A stretch of 64,000 nucleotides of DNA, taken from NCBI GenBank assembly GCA_947462335.1, contig OX381714.1, forward strand, positions 22,726,618-22,790,617. The letters run 5' to 3'. The position numbers and the translations under genes were made by a program. Source of the DNA: Harmothoe impar (taxonomy: Eukaryota; Annelida; Polychaeta; Phyllodocida; Polynoidae). This document shows positions 37,401 to 49,400 of the stretch, in pieces. Under the pieces are notes generated by a model. The model did not search any database. It was not told the DNA's origin and saw only the letters and a list, made by a program, of their open reading frames with translations. Position 1 is the stretch's first letter, and every line of letters begins with the position of its first letter.

Positions 37401-40400
37401 GCAGAGGTCACGCGCATCCACGCGCGTCTCGGGCCCTCCGCGAGACTGCCCTAACTAGGTCACTCATTGACCCAGTTCTTTTCCCGCGCCCGCAGGGCGC
37501 CGGTGCTCGTATTATAAACAGGTGTTTCGGGTAGTAGCCGAACCTTTCGCAACCAACAGCTCTGCTGGAGTATTAGTGAGGTTTTTATGGGAAGCATGCC
37601 CGCAAACCCACCGGATTATCCGCTCACCACCCACTGGTACCCTGCTGGGGGGTTTACACGCTCCATACCCGGTCACTCGTGCATATTCCAACATTTAACA
37701 GATGACAACACAAAACAATTTCTCGGAAAAAGAGGAAATAAATTTATAATTTTTCCCGCCAGGAATTTCTTGCCTCCTTCTCCTAACATAGTACGGGACA
37801 ACACACTCGTTGTGTACCAGCTTAGGTTACCGCAGCCCTTTCTATCAGGCGGGGACTGCGTCGGGTACCTCCCATGGGTATTTTCTTTGACCTAGCTCCC
37901 GAAGGCGCCTTTTCAGAGGCAGGGTTAGCCGTCCCCTTTCTCTTCCGCCTAGGTTTGCTTACAGCTAGCGAGACATTTTCCTTCTTCTGCACCTTCGGAT
38001 CATGGACCCCTAACTTCCTAGGCCTTCCTCGGCCACGTTTCGGGGTTATCTGATCCATTTTCCTGTTCTTGACTTCTTGGAGTAATTCATCTACTCCTAA
38101 CCCATACGTTTCTGTGGTCAGATCCCTCCCCTTCCAGGGACGGAGCCGAGCCACGTTGGATTTATAGATCCGCCCAATTAAGGATCTAATCATGACAGTA
38201 CAGTCACTTACTACTCTAGTTACCACAAATGGACCATCCCAGTTGCTTGCCAATTTTAAATTGGATAGAGGTTCGTGTAGTCTCACTACTTGATCCCCTA
38301 CCTTGAACCGACGGACTTTTAGTCCATGGTCATAACCAGTCTTCTGCCATTTCGCGTTCTTTTGTAACTCAGTTCTAACAAGTTCATATGCGAATTTAAA
38401 CTGGTCTCTTAGTGATTCTACAAACATCACGTGACAGGGTGCGTCGGGATTCAACCCGACCACCCCAAAAACAAGATCGGCTGGCATGATCATGTCCTCC
38501 CCAAACACTAATAAGTTTGGGGTGCAATTGGTGCTTTTATGAACAGTGCTGTTGTATGCATGGCATACATATTCACATTGTTCATCCCAATCCGTCATAC
38601 TTTCATTCACCAAGGGTTTCAGAACCTGAATTAGCGTTCTGTTGAACCTTTCCACCATCCCATCACTCTGGGGTCGGTAGGGATTGGTTCGGGTCTTACA
38701 GATGGCTAACCCATGGCACATTTCCTGCCATAGATCCGACTCAAATTCCCGGCCTTGGTCACTATGCATCATCAGAGGCACTCCTAGGTGTAATACCCAA
38801 CCTTTCACAAAGGCCTTCGCACAGGTCGCTGCTTTGTGATCGGGTAAGGGGAACACCCTCGTGTACTTAGTATAGTAGTCAGTGACTACCATCATACACG
38901 TGTTACCATCAGGGGTTGTTTTAAAACCACTGATGATGTCGATTGCTATTCTCGCAAACCTCACTCCGAACAGTTCCTGGGACAAGGGCATTTTACCCAT
39001 CCCAGGGCCGGGTTTATTTTTGCAGCAATCGGGACAAGTGGCGATCCAACGTAATAAGTCAGTGCTCATTCCTGGCCAGTAGTATCTTAGGGACAGGCGT
39101 TCTAGTGAACGTTTCTTCCCAAAGTGACCACTGGTCATATGACCGTGACAATAATACATCAAATCCCTCCTCATACCGGAGGGGATCACTACCTGTCTGA
39201 TCCTTCTTCCCGAAGGATTGATCTTCCATCTGTATAGAACACCTTCGGATACTTCCAGCTCTGTCCATTGAGCTAAAAATCTCCTCATCTCTCTATTTTC
39301 TAGCGAGATTTCAGGTCGAACAGGTTTGATTCCCTTAGGAATCAACCCGAGCAACCTCCCCACGTTCGGATCCTTCTCCTGGAACCTTCGGATAGTCTCC
39401 ATTGACCATTGAAGGATACCAGTTCCTCTGGATTCCAGTGGCAACCGGACTCCAGCTAGGACCGCCCCGTGGGCTCCACAATCATCACATTTCTCATTTC
39501 CACAACTCCTTATGGGTCTGCGGGACAGTGCATCAGCATTTACATGCTTCACACCGGGTCGGTGTTGGATCTGCTTCTGTTCCAACCCGAACTCTGATAA
39601 GTGTGCTAACCACCGGCCTATCATACCTTCAGCATCCTTAGAATTAAGTAACCACCTCAAGGAGGAATGGTCAGTCCTCAGCGTAAAATCTGAGCCCCAC
39701 AAAAAATGCTTATATTTCTTTGTGTAAACAATCACTGCCAAGAGTTCCCTCTTGGTGGTACAGTAATTCCTCTGTGACTTGTTCATGGTGTTGCTAGCAA
39801 AAGCAATGGGAACTTCCTTTCCGTCTTGGACCTGACTCAGAGCAGCTCCAATGCTCTCATTGCTGGCATCAGTATCCAGGATGAAATGACCGGCGGCTGT
39901 CGGATATTTCAACACTGGTGTTTCAACAAAGAGTCTTTTGATGGATTCAAAAGACTCGTCTTGTTCTTTTCCCCATGGAAAAACTTCCTTACGCCTACCA
40001 GGTGTCCAATGAGACAGTGACTGGATAGGATAGCTCACCTGGGCATAGCCTGGTAAGAAATCTCGATAATACGAGCAGAACCCAAGGAATGAACGGACAT
40101 CCTTGGGACACCTGGGTTTTTCCCACTCCGTCACACTTCGGATCTTCTCCGGGTCTGCTTTCACACCCTGTGTGGAAATGATTCTCCCCAGATAATTAAT
40201 ATCTTTCTTAAACAACTGACATTTCTTAGGTTTTAATTTCAACCCATTACTCATTATTCTCTGGAGGACTTCTTCCAGGTTGTCTAGACAACCTCGGAAT
40301 GTCTTTCCGAAGATAATGACGTCATCTAGGTAAACTAGACATTTCTTCCATAGTAAATCGCTCAGTAATGTCTCCATCATGGCCTCGAAGGTGGCTGGCG

Positions 40401-43400
40401 CATTGCACAACCCGAAGGGCATGGCGTTGTACTGGAACAATCCTACATGGCTAGAGAAGGCCGTCTTCTCCATGTCGGCACGTTTCATTCCGACCTGCCC
40501 GTACCCAGACTGTAAGTCTATGGTACAGTACCATTCATTCCCTCCTAGTGAGTCAATGGTTTCATCAATCCTCGGCAGAGGATATGAATTCTTCTTCGTC
40601 ATCCCATTCAGCTTCCTGTAGTCAATACAGAACCGTATGGTCCCATCTTTTTTTGTGACCATACAGACTGGACTGCTCCAGGGGCTGGAACTGGGTACAA
40701 TAACATGATCCCTAATCATCTTATTGATCTCAGTTTCTGCTACCTCCTTCTTCTTCAGAGGTAGCCGACGGTAAGGAATTTTAAAGGGGGAACTTTCCCC
40801 CACGTCAATTCCGTGTAGGACTTTATCAGTTCGTCCTAAGGGTTCTCCTGGGAACGCGAAGGCCCTTCGGCAACGTTTTAACATTACCCAAAGGTCCTTC
40901 TGCTCCTTCGGATCTAGTTCCGAAGCATCTAGAATTAGCTTTTCTAATTCCTCTTCAATTACGACCGTACCCGGCGGCTCTTCGGATGGCAACCCCAGAA
41001 GGCTGCTGGTGACCGCCTCCGCGAGTACCACACTGCCTACTTTAGCGCCTTTCTGGAGATATACCATATGAACACCAGGATTGGAAATGGGGACAAGAGT
41101 CCATTGGGCATTTCCCACCAACGTATCAGCAGATTCCAACCCGAGGGATTGGAGATAAGCTACGTCGGGTTCCATGACTCCGGCCCTTCCTCTTAGTTCA
41201 GAGGAAGCGCTGATTAACACATCACATGTGGTTCCCGGTGGAAGTTTCACCGTCTGTGCGACACTTGCTACACTACTGATAACTCTCAGCACACATTGTG
41301 CTTTGATATTATAGGGACTCTGTATGGACAATTCACCTGTCTTCGGGTTCAACATCATCCCGAACAGGTCGGCAAAGTCCATCCCTATGATACCATCATC
41401 CTCGATCTCAGCAATGGTTGGGGAGAATACAAACTCCTTCCCCACCACTGAGATACAAAGGAAAGTACGTCCAAACGTCCACAATCTGCTACCGTCGGCT
41501 GTGCACGCATTTACCCTCATTTTAAGGTCATCATTTGTGCCCAGCAGAAGAGTGTAGAACTTCCGAGAGATGATGGAGTGGCTGGCTCCAGTATCTATCA
41601 GAAATTCCCCGACTCTACCCTTCACAGAAGCGACTAAATACCACCTTTTTCCTTCTTTCAATGAAGGGTTACTAGTGAACTTCTGTAAGTCACTCTCAGT
41701 ACCTAGATCTAATCCACGCCCTCTTATGTATTCCAGGCAAGGGTGATCTAGGGGGAGCCTGGTTCCACAAACCATTGCACTATACTCCTCCGCATAAGCA
41801 CCGGGTTTCCCCGACTCACTTCCCGAATGTATGACTGGAATGCTGATGGCCCCGGCCCCAGGGTTCCCAAGCTGCGCCTGCTTGTCCCCCATTTGTCCGG
41901 GCGTCACTACTGAGTGTGAACTTACTCCTGTTCCGTCAGGAGTATCATGGCATATTTCCTTCGGGATCTCTGAGTCGCCTTCCTCAGGGATCCCCTTTAA
42001 TTTTCCGAGTTCTTTCCGGAGAATCGCATCACAGGTTTCTCAGCTGTGCATGAGGAGGCATAATGCCCCTTCTCCTGACATCTGTAGCATGTTACAGTAC
42101 TCAGTTCGGGTTTAACCTTTCGTTCCTGTTTCTTATCAAACAATGCCATCATACGCTGCATCATGGCTTCTACCAATCCGAGGGACTGGTCGGGTTCCGA
42201 TTTCATCGGAACATTGGGTTCTGGTGGACCCGAGGGAGGTTTGGAAGGGGTTTTTGAATTGTCCCCTGGAGGTTTCTCTGGCTTTTTGCTAGAGGATGAT
42301 TTGTCAAAAGGTTTCCGCCTTTTGTTATCACCGGACTTTTTGTCCCGGCGCTTCCCACTGAAGGCTACAGCCCCAATGGTCTCTTCTCCTTCGGAATCCT
42401 CACCCAAGGATCCCCCGCTGCTGCTATAGTCAACTACCGCTGACATTCGGGATTGGTTGGGCACCAATCCGGCAAGAAGAATTTTCTTCTTCTCATAACC
42501 ATCTATGGCTAAAAATAGATCGGCTAGGGAGGAATCGCTCTTCCAAGCTTTTCTGGTTAGTTCCTGATGATCAGGGTCACTCAGTCCGCTAATAAACCGG
42601 ACAAAGAGAGTCTCGATATAGTAATCAGCGTCTCTAGCCCATTCGGGTCTTGCCTGATGCAGAATCCGTTGAAGCTCTAGACCATATATCTTTGGGGACT
42701 CTTTTGGTTTCTGGGTTCGTCCCTTGAAGACCAACCAGTGATCCACGGTCACCAGGTTCCCAAAGATATATACAGCAGTACTTTCGAGCTGATCATATGT
42801 ACCCGAAGGGCCATATGTACTTCTCCATTGGGAGACTGCTGATTTACCTGGCCCATCATTTAGCCAGATTACGAAGGCTCCTAATGAGTCTTCTTTAGAC
42901 CACCCATTGTATTTGCAGTCATCCACAAATATTTGGTATTCATCTTTCCAGGGTCCTTCCCTTTGTAGGGTTTGGTGATCCTGGCGGTGCGTCGGGCACC
43001 CCTGGTGGCCCCCTCTATCAGCTGATCTGATAGATTCCGGCTCCAGTCCATTATTTCAGTGGCATCTTGTCCCCGGCTATAGCTATCTAAGCCAAGGCTC
43101 TTGATACAAGGATCAGTATCATAAACCTGTCTCAGTCCGGAAGCCATTGAGGTTCTTCGGGTCAATGGTCGGACTGGAGAGACTGGTTCGCACCCGGGAA
43201 ACTGGGTGGGTCGAGGGCGAGAAGTGGTACCCGGATAAGGGGGAACACTCCCGGTGGTTGTCTGGTCATGGGTTTGGGGTCTAGGCCGACTTCCCTGACC
43301 AGTTGTGGGTCTATCAGGACTATCAGTACGGGGGTACTGTCGGTTCTGATCCCTAGACCATCCAGCAGAAGGTCCTTCCCCGGCTCTCTTGCCTCGGGTT

Positions 43401-46400
43401 GCATGCCCCCGGGTTTGATTTCCCGGAGTTCTCCCTTCTGTGGTCTCTGCCTTCTGGTTATGATGAAAAATCAGGTCACCCCAATTATCATAACCATACC
43501 ACCCCCCCTGTTGATCCTCATGGGTGGTGGTGTTCTTGCTCGTACCCGAAGGGGGTGGAACAGCTCCATACTGAGATGGACTATCCCCAGCGAAGGGGTT
43601 CAAGGTGTCATAACTATCGACTCCCGACGCACTTCCCGCGGAGTATGCCGTCGGATCGATGGTTACCGAAGGTCCCGTCGGAGCAGGGGGAGCAGATGTA
43701 TAGTAGACATCTTTCTCTACCTGTCCTCCGGAAGGGTATCGGATGGTGGGTTTTAGAACTCCTTGGAGTGGAGGGTTCTCCACTCCTTCCCCAGGGGTGA
43801 GGGTCACCTCTGGGTCAGGTACCTTCTGGTTACCTAGGTAGAGTTCCAACTCTACCCGTCTAGCTTCCAGTATAGATACCGCCTGCATGCTCTCGAGCTT
43901 CTTCTGATCTAACTCTTCGTTTGCTTCTATGATAGCAATTCTTACTGCCTCATTGTCCTCGACCTGCTGGTTGCGAGCGTCCTTGGTGGCGTGCCATTCC
44001 CTAGAGTATCTTTCTAGGTCCGCCTGATACTGTTGTTGACAGGCATAATACTTCCGGTTAGCTTGACCTAGCTCGGATAATCTTTTCTTTTCTTCTCTCA
44101 GGATTTCCTGGTTTTTCTCAATCTGGTCTTGGACCAGTTGGTTGTCACGGGTCAACTGATCCGTTCTCCACTCCATATCCTGATGGACCTGTCTATTCTC
44201 TAAGATGTACTTATCCCTTTCAGAGATCAACGAAACCAATTCGTCGTGCAGAGCATCGTACTGCTTGTTCATTTCTTCCTTGTTCCGGTAATCGTTGTCC
44301 CGGTCCAAAGTGTCGTCCTGATTAAGATCAGGTCGGGTCCCGACGATGGGACCTCCTTCGGGTACGACCCGAAGGGGTTGTGGCGGTATTTCTAATACCG
44401 TCGGGTCCAGAAATGAGCCTTTCTGGTTCGCTCTTTTCTTTCCTCCGGGAAAGAAAACGGAGTCAGTCGTGTTGAACAAAGAACGCCCAGTGTTCAACAT
44501 GATTTGACCCTGAGTGGCAATGAAGTTCGGTGTGAACCCCCTTGCCTCCTCCGGATCCATCTGGTCCACCCTGGTGGACTCCAGTTCTCCTTCTTCCAAG
44601 GTCGCTCCTGGATTTAAAGCTCCTTCGGTTTCACGCATGAAACCCTCGAAGCTGGTCGGAACAACTGGGTTGTTCCGCTCCGGGACGTTACCGTCCCCAT
44701 ACTTCCCTACTCCGGCCAGGTTCACCTGACTGCTACTCGAAACTGATCCTGGTCACGGCACCAGTGTAGTGGTTCGGAATCTCAGAAAGAGAACAAGAAC
44801 GTCAGTTTCCAAGTGCGAAGTAGAAAGCGTGTTTTATTCAACGTATCCCTATTACAATTGAATCTAGTCTTAACCCGAAGGGTAAGACGGAGCAGTCCTG
44901 GTTCAATCTAGTGATTGGGGTAGGGTAATGCTGGGAGTCAGCCGGGCCTGCACTGACTGGCGACTATACGAGGAGGGGAGGTTTATATACCCCCTTTGGA
45001 TGTGAAATGGACATGGTCACGTGTCGGTTGGCTCCCGCCTGAAACGTGGTGCGCAGTACCCGAGAGAGGACAGTCGCCCCCTCTGGGATACCGCCCACAC
45101 TAACGCCAGGCGGGAACAACCCGAACTTAACCCTCCTCGGTCACCTGGATATAAATGATTACCGTAGTAAACCCCTACACCAGGTACATGATACACAGTT
45201 TGTTTGTTTGTAATTCTTTATTTATACTGTCCAATTCATAGGCTTATAGGCTGTATTGTTGTAAAGAACAGTGTATCAATATGGTTACCACTGATCAAGC
45301 TCATCTCTTATGGATGAGTGTGCTCAGTGGTTCCATTTATACCATGATGGAATTGGTATATATAATATGCCAGTGATGTTGATTAGCATATGGATAAACT
45401 ATTGACTTAATTAGTATATTAAATCCAGTTTTATGTATTAAATTTCTTATCAATGATGAAATGGTAAAGATGATGATAATGATGTTTATGCAAGGGCCTT
45501 TTCTTCTTATAAATCGAAGGCATGTAAATGATAATTGGCATGACTCTCTGTATATATTATGCAATTATCTCTGCCTTATGTGATCATGCATTGTTATGCA
45601 TAACCTCACAGGCAAATTGGGTCGAGTCCCCCTTTCCCCCCTCCCCCACCTAAATATCTGGGAGAAGATCAATAAGATCCTCATATTTCCCATTTAACCA
45701 TGAGATAAATTTGACTTCATTATCAATCTCCCTGGTTTCTACTAGCTGTTTATTCCACTCTATGGATAGCCTATAGCCCAATTTCTTTCTGCATATGGGA
45801 TTCTTGGGTATGAAAACTGTCATAAGGGTACCATCATGCATCCTGGTTCTAATGTCCCTTATGTCTATGTTTGCTTCTTTCTGAGCAGCTTTATAACTAG
45901 CCATCTCCAAATGCTTGCTTCTTCTTTCTTTGAGTGTATTTACTCTAGTTTTCTTAGCTTATCTGTGTTGACAGTATCCTTATTTCTAAGTGCTGTCTTT
46001 ACACCTCCATTAATTTGTGTTTGAAGCTTGCTTAGATGGGTGTCAATACATATCATATATAAGATATCCCCATAATCAAGGGCAGGCATAATCATTCTTT
46101 TCAATACACTTATAGCAGCATGACTAGGCATTTTTAGTCTTATCCTTCTAAATAAATATAATCTGAAATCTAAATTCCTACTAACCACATCCACATGTTT
46201 CTTGAAAGACAATTGTGAATCAAGTGTCATGCCTAGATAACAATATGTTGGCGTGTAGAGGATAGGATCTTGCCCTAGCGCCAGCCTTGGCCTAACCAAC
46301 CTGTTCAAAAGTGCCTCCGTATAGAATGTCATAGCCTTAGTTTTCTTGGTGTTTAAGGACAATATATTGCTTAAGCACCACTGGGAAACATTTCTGAGGT

Positions 46401-49400
46401 CATTATTGAGGATGGCTTCTACTTGTTGACAATTTGGCTTATGCTCTATGTAAATGACAGTATCATCAGCATAGTGCTGACATTTTAGGGAAGCAAGACA
46501 TAAACTTAAGTCATTTATATACAGTAAAAATAATAAGGGACCTAGCACAGACCCTTGTGGGACTCCACAGGTAATTGGGTGCAGGTCTGAGATTATTTTG
46601 TTTGCTTTTGTACATTGTTTTCTATTGCTTAAATAACTTTCTATCAATTTTATTGTGTTTATTCCAAAACCTTGCATGTCCAATTTTTTTAGTAGAATTT
46701 TGTGGTCTAAAGTGTCAAATGCCTTTTGAAAATCTATGCTTACTATGAATATTGCAGTAGTTACTTTATCTTTATTAAAGGAGTCGAATATGTCTTCAGT
46801 CAGTCTAGTCAAGCTGTCAATAGTAGATCTTTTTGGCCTGAAACCGTCCTGTTTATCTGTTAGTATATTATTTTCTGTCACATGTTCAAGCATTTGTTTA
46901 TGGATAACCTTCTCAGCCAATTTGGCAGGGATGGGCAGGAAACTTATGGGCCTAAGGTTTGATACTTCAGATGCATCTCCCCTTTGGGGAGAGGACTTAC
47001 TTAAGGGGTCGCAATAGGGTGATTCAAATTAACATATATGCATGCATTATTTGACACAGATATGTTGAGACTATACATATTATACACCAAATTGATCATA
47101 TTTAATTTTTGTATCAAATTGGTTCCGTTATGGAAGGTTTAAGAAGCCCTGGAGTGCAAATGGAACAAAAACATTCTTTTTTCTTAGAACAGCAGTATGG
47201 GATGTAAAAAGAACACTTTCATCAGCTCTGGTTATTGGGGAGTTATCTAGGTGTCATTCCCTAGGACCCTTTTCTTTCTTTTAGCTATATCTCAATTATT
47301 AAACTCTACAGAGCTGTTCAAAGTAGCATAGTCACTTGAAAATTGTTGGAAATTGTTGAAAACAGGCGAAAATAGGGGAAAATAGGGGATTTTGGTCATT
47401 TTTCATGAAAAATCATCAATTTTTAAGTGATTATACTACTTTGAACAGCTCTGTAGAGCTTATTAATCTATCCAAGGGAAGTGAGGCGACACAGGAACTG
47501 TTTGGGATCCGCGCCGCTGGATAGATGGCCTATTTATTAACATAGTAAATGACTAGTTGAATAAAGTAGAGAAGAAAAAAAATAAAAAAAGAATTTTTTC
47601 AAATGTCCATGATTGAAGGTGTAGCAGGCTGGCAGTGACGTCACGGCGTCACTGGCGGGAGAGCTGGTAACACCCCCTGTTGATTAATAGTAGTACTAGT
47701 TGACTAGTCCATGTCATTAATCTATCCAAGGGAAGTGAGGCGACACAGGAACTGTTTGGGATCCGCGCCGCTGGATAGACGGCCAAAGTCCAAATAATAT
47801 AGCATGATTATATAATATGAAAATAGAACAAACTTAAGTCACTCATGATAATATAACTTAGTCAATAGAGCGCACCCTTATGGTGCGTCGCATACGACGA
47901 CAAGGCCTTGGAGACTAAGGAGTCCGTCGCCACTCGATTGGTGAAAGGCTTGGTGAGATACACCAAAGCCGCCATGCTGGACCAATCCCCACATTGTCTT
48001 ATATCCTCCAAGGAGAGGCCCAGATTGTACATGTACAAGGCTCCTGCGCGTCGTAAGGAGTGGCAACCCACCCTCTTAGACTCCAGACCCGAGCGGTCTA
48101 GCAGGGTCTTGAGAAAAGATAACAGTTTGCTGTAAGTCAAAGGCTTAGGGGTGCCAGATCCTACCAGCATGAAGGCTGGGCTGTTTGGATCTGAGCTTGG
48201 GAGATCCATGAAATGTTTCCGGACCCAAGTCACCGCGCACACTGGGGAACCAACAGCTACAGTGACAGGGACTCGGTGGACCTTTTGACAGTACTGAATG
48301 GTTTTGGAGCTGGACACTTTTATTTCCAGCCCCCAGTCATTGAAGACCACGGCTCCTCTACGCAGGTAGTGACCCTGCAAGGCACTGGAGTCCGGGACAA
48401 GATTACTTTTCCTTAGGAGGCCTCTGAAGGCCAAGGCGATGCATGCCCACATAGTGATCTCGTTTGGATTTGAAAGGTCCAAGCTGTTAAACATCAAATG
48501 CAAGTCCTCCAGGAATAAAGTGGGGCGGTGAGGTTCTGGGTCGCCCAAGGCCCGGCGGATACCCGACATTGTCATAGCAAAAGTAAACTCGGACCTGAGG
48601 TATAGCACATCATGGCTAAAATAATTGTTAAGGCTGATCACAGCGCTAATGTAGTTCTGGATTGTAGAATATCTCAAGGATTTAGACAAGTACACCGCGT
48701 AACGGCACATGACGTCAAGCTTGGTGGGTACCGGGGTGGCGTCGGCTAGGGCACAGAACCCGAGGAACTTTTTCCACTGGGAAGTTTTCGTTTTCCAGGT
48801 GGAGGCCGACCACGCCATCGACCTCAACTCCGCGGCCCTGATGTCCAGCTCCCTGACAAACTGGTTTGTTTCTACAACATAAATGGAAAGGAATGTCATT
48901 AAAGCACTCGGCTCTGGACACTGCATCGGCAACAACATTCTTGTAACCCGGCAAGAAAACCCCCACTAGATGGCAATTAAAAATCACAGTGTCCCAGAAA
49001 ATGAGGCGGAGGATGTCCATAGACCTGCTATTGTCACTCTTGCCCGTATTCAACGCGGCCACCACCTGGGTGTTGTCCGTCACGCATTCTACACGCGTGT
49101 CACGCCACTCGTCCCCCCATCTCCTCAACGCCATGAGGATAGGATATAGCTCCTGGACGTTAATGTTAGAGGGAATGTGCATATCCGGTTTAGGAGTACA
49201 ATGATTGTGAAGATCTCTCGGGTCCCTCAAACTCTTAGACCACGAGCCGGCGGCCCAGTCGTCGCCGTACACAGCCCCCCAACCGACCGTGGTTGCCGCA
49301 TCGGTGTGAATGATTGCCGTGTTCATTGGGCCCGGTTTGATGATCTTAGCTTCCCCGTTAAACCACGCTGCGAAGTCTGACCACCACAGGAGGTCCTGGC

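Larger units (their letters stand above)
32494..45179 (-). mobile_element. 12.7 kb Ty3/gypsy LTR retrotransposon with extra 3' reading frames
   Basis: Flanked by two 415-bp LTRs that look identical where I compared them (32494-32908 and 44765-45179) and by a CCAG target duplication (32490-32493, 45180-45183). In minus orientation: 5' LTR, PBS resembling the tRNA-His 3' end, gag in two overlapping frames, pol (protease, RT, RNase H, integrase: the Ty3/gypsy order), a spacer of about 620 bp, then two overlapping 3' frames of 221 and 921 codons, a 34-bp tandem repeat, polypurine tract and 3' LTR. Near-identical LTRs and open frames point to recent insertion. It is longer than most gypsy elements, mainly because of the 3' frames. 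Short perfect hairpins are unusually common along its whole length (see findings). Confidence 0.95.

Noticed and set aside
43268..43756. 162-codon plus-strand ORF
   Set aside because: Antisense of the gypsy gag frame; no motif.
44747..44763. tRNA-His-like sequence considered as a tRNA gene
   Set aside because: Only the 17-base complement of a tRNA 3' end, placed exactly where a primer-binding site belongs; no cloverleaf.
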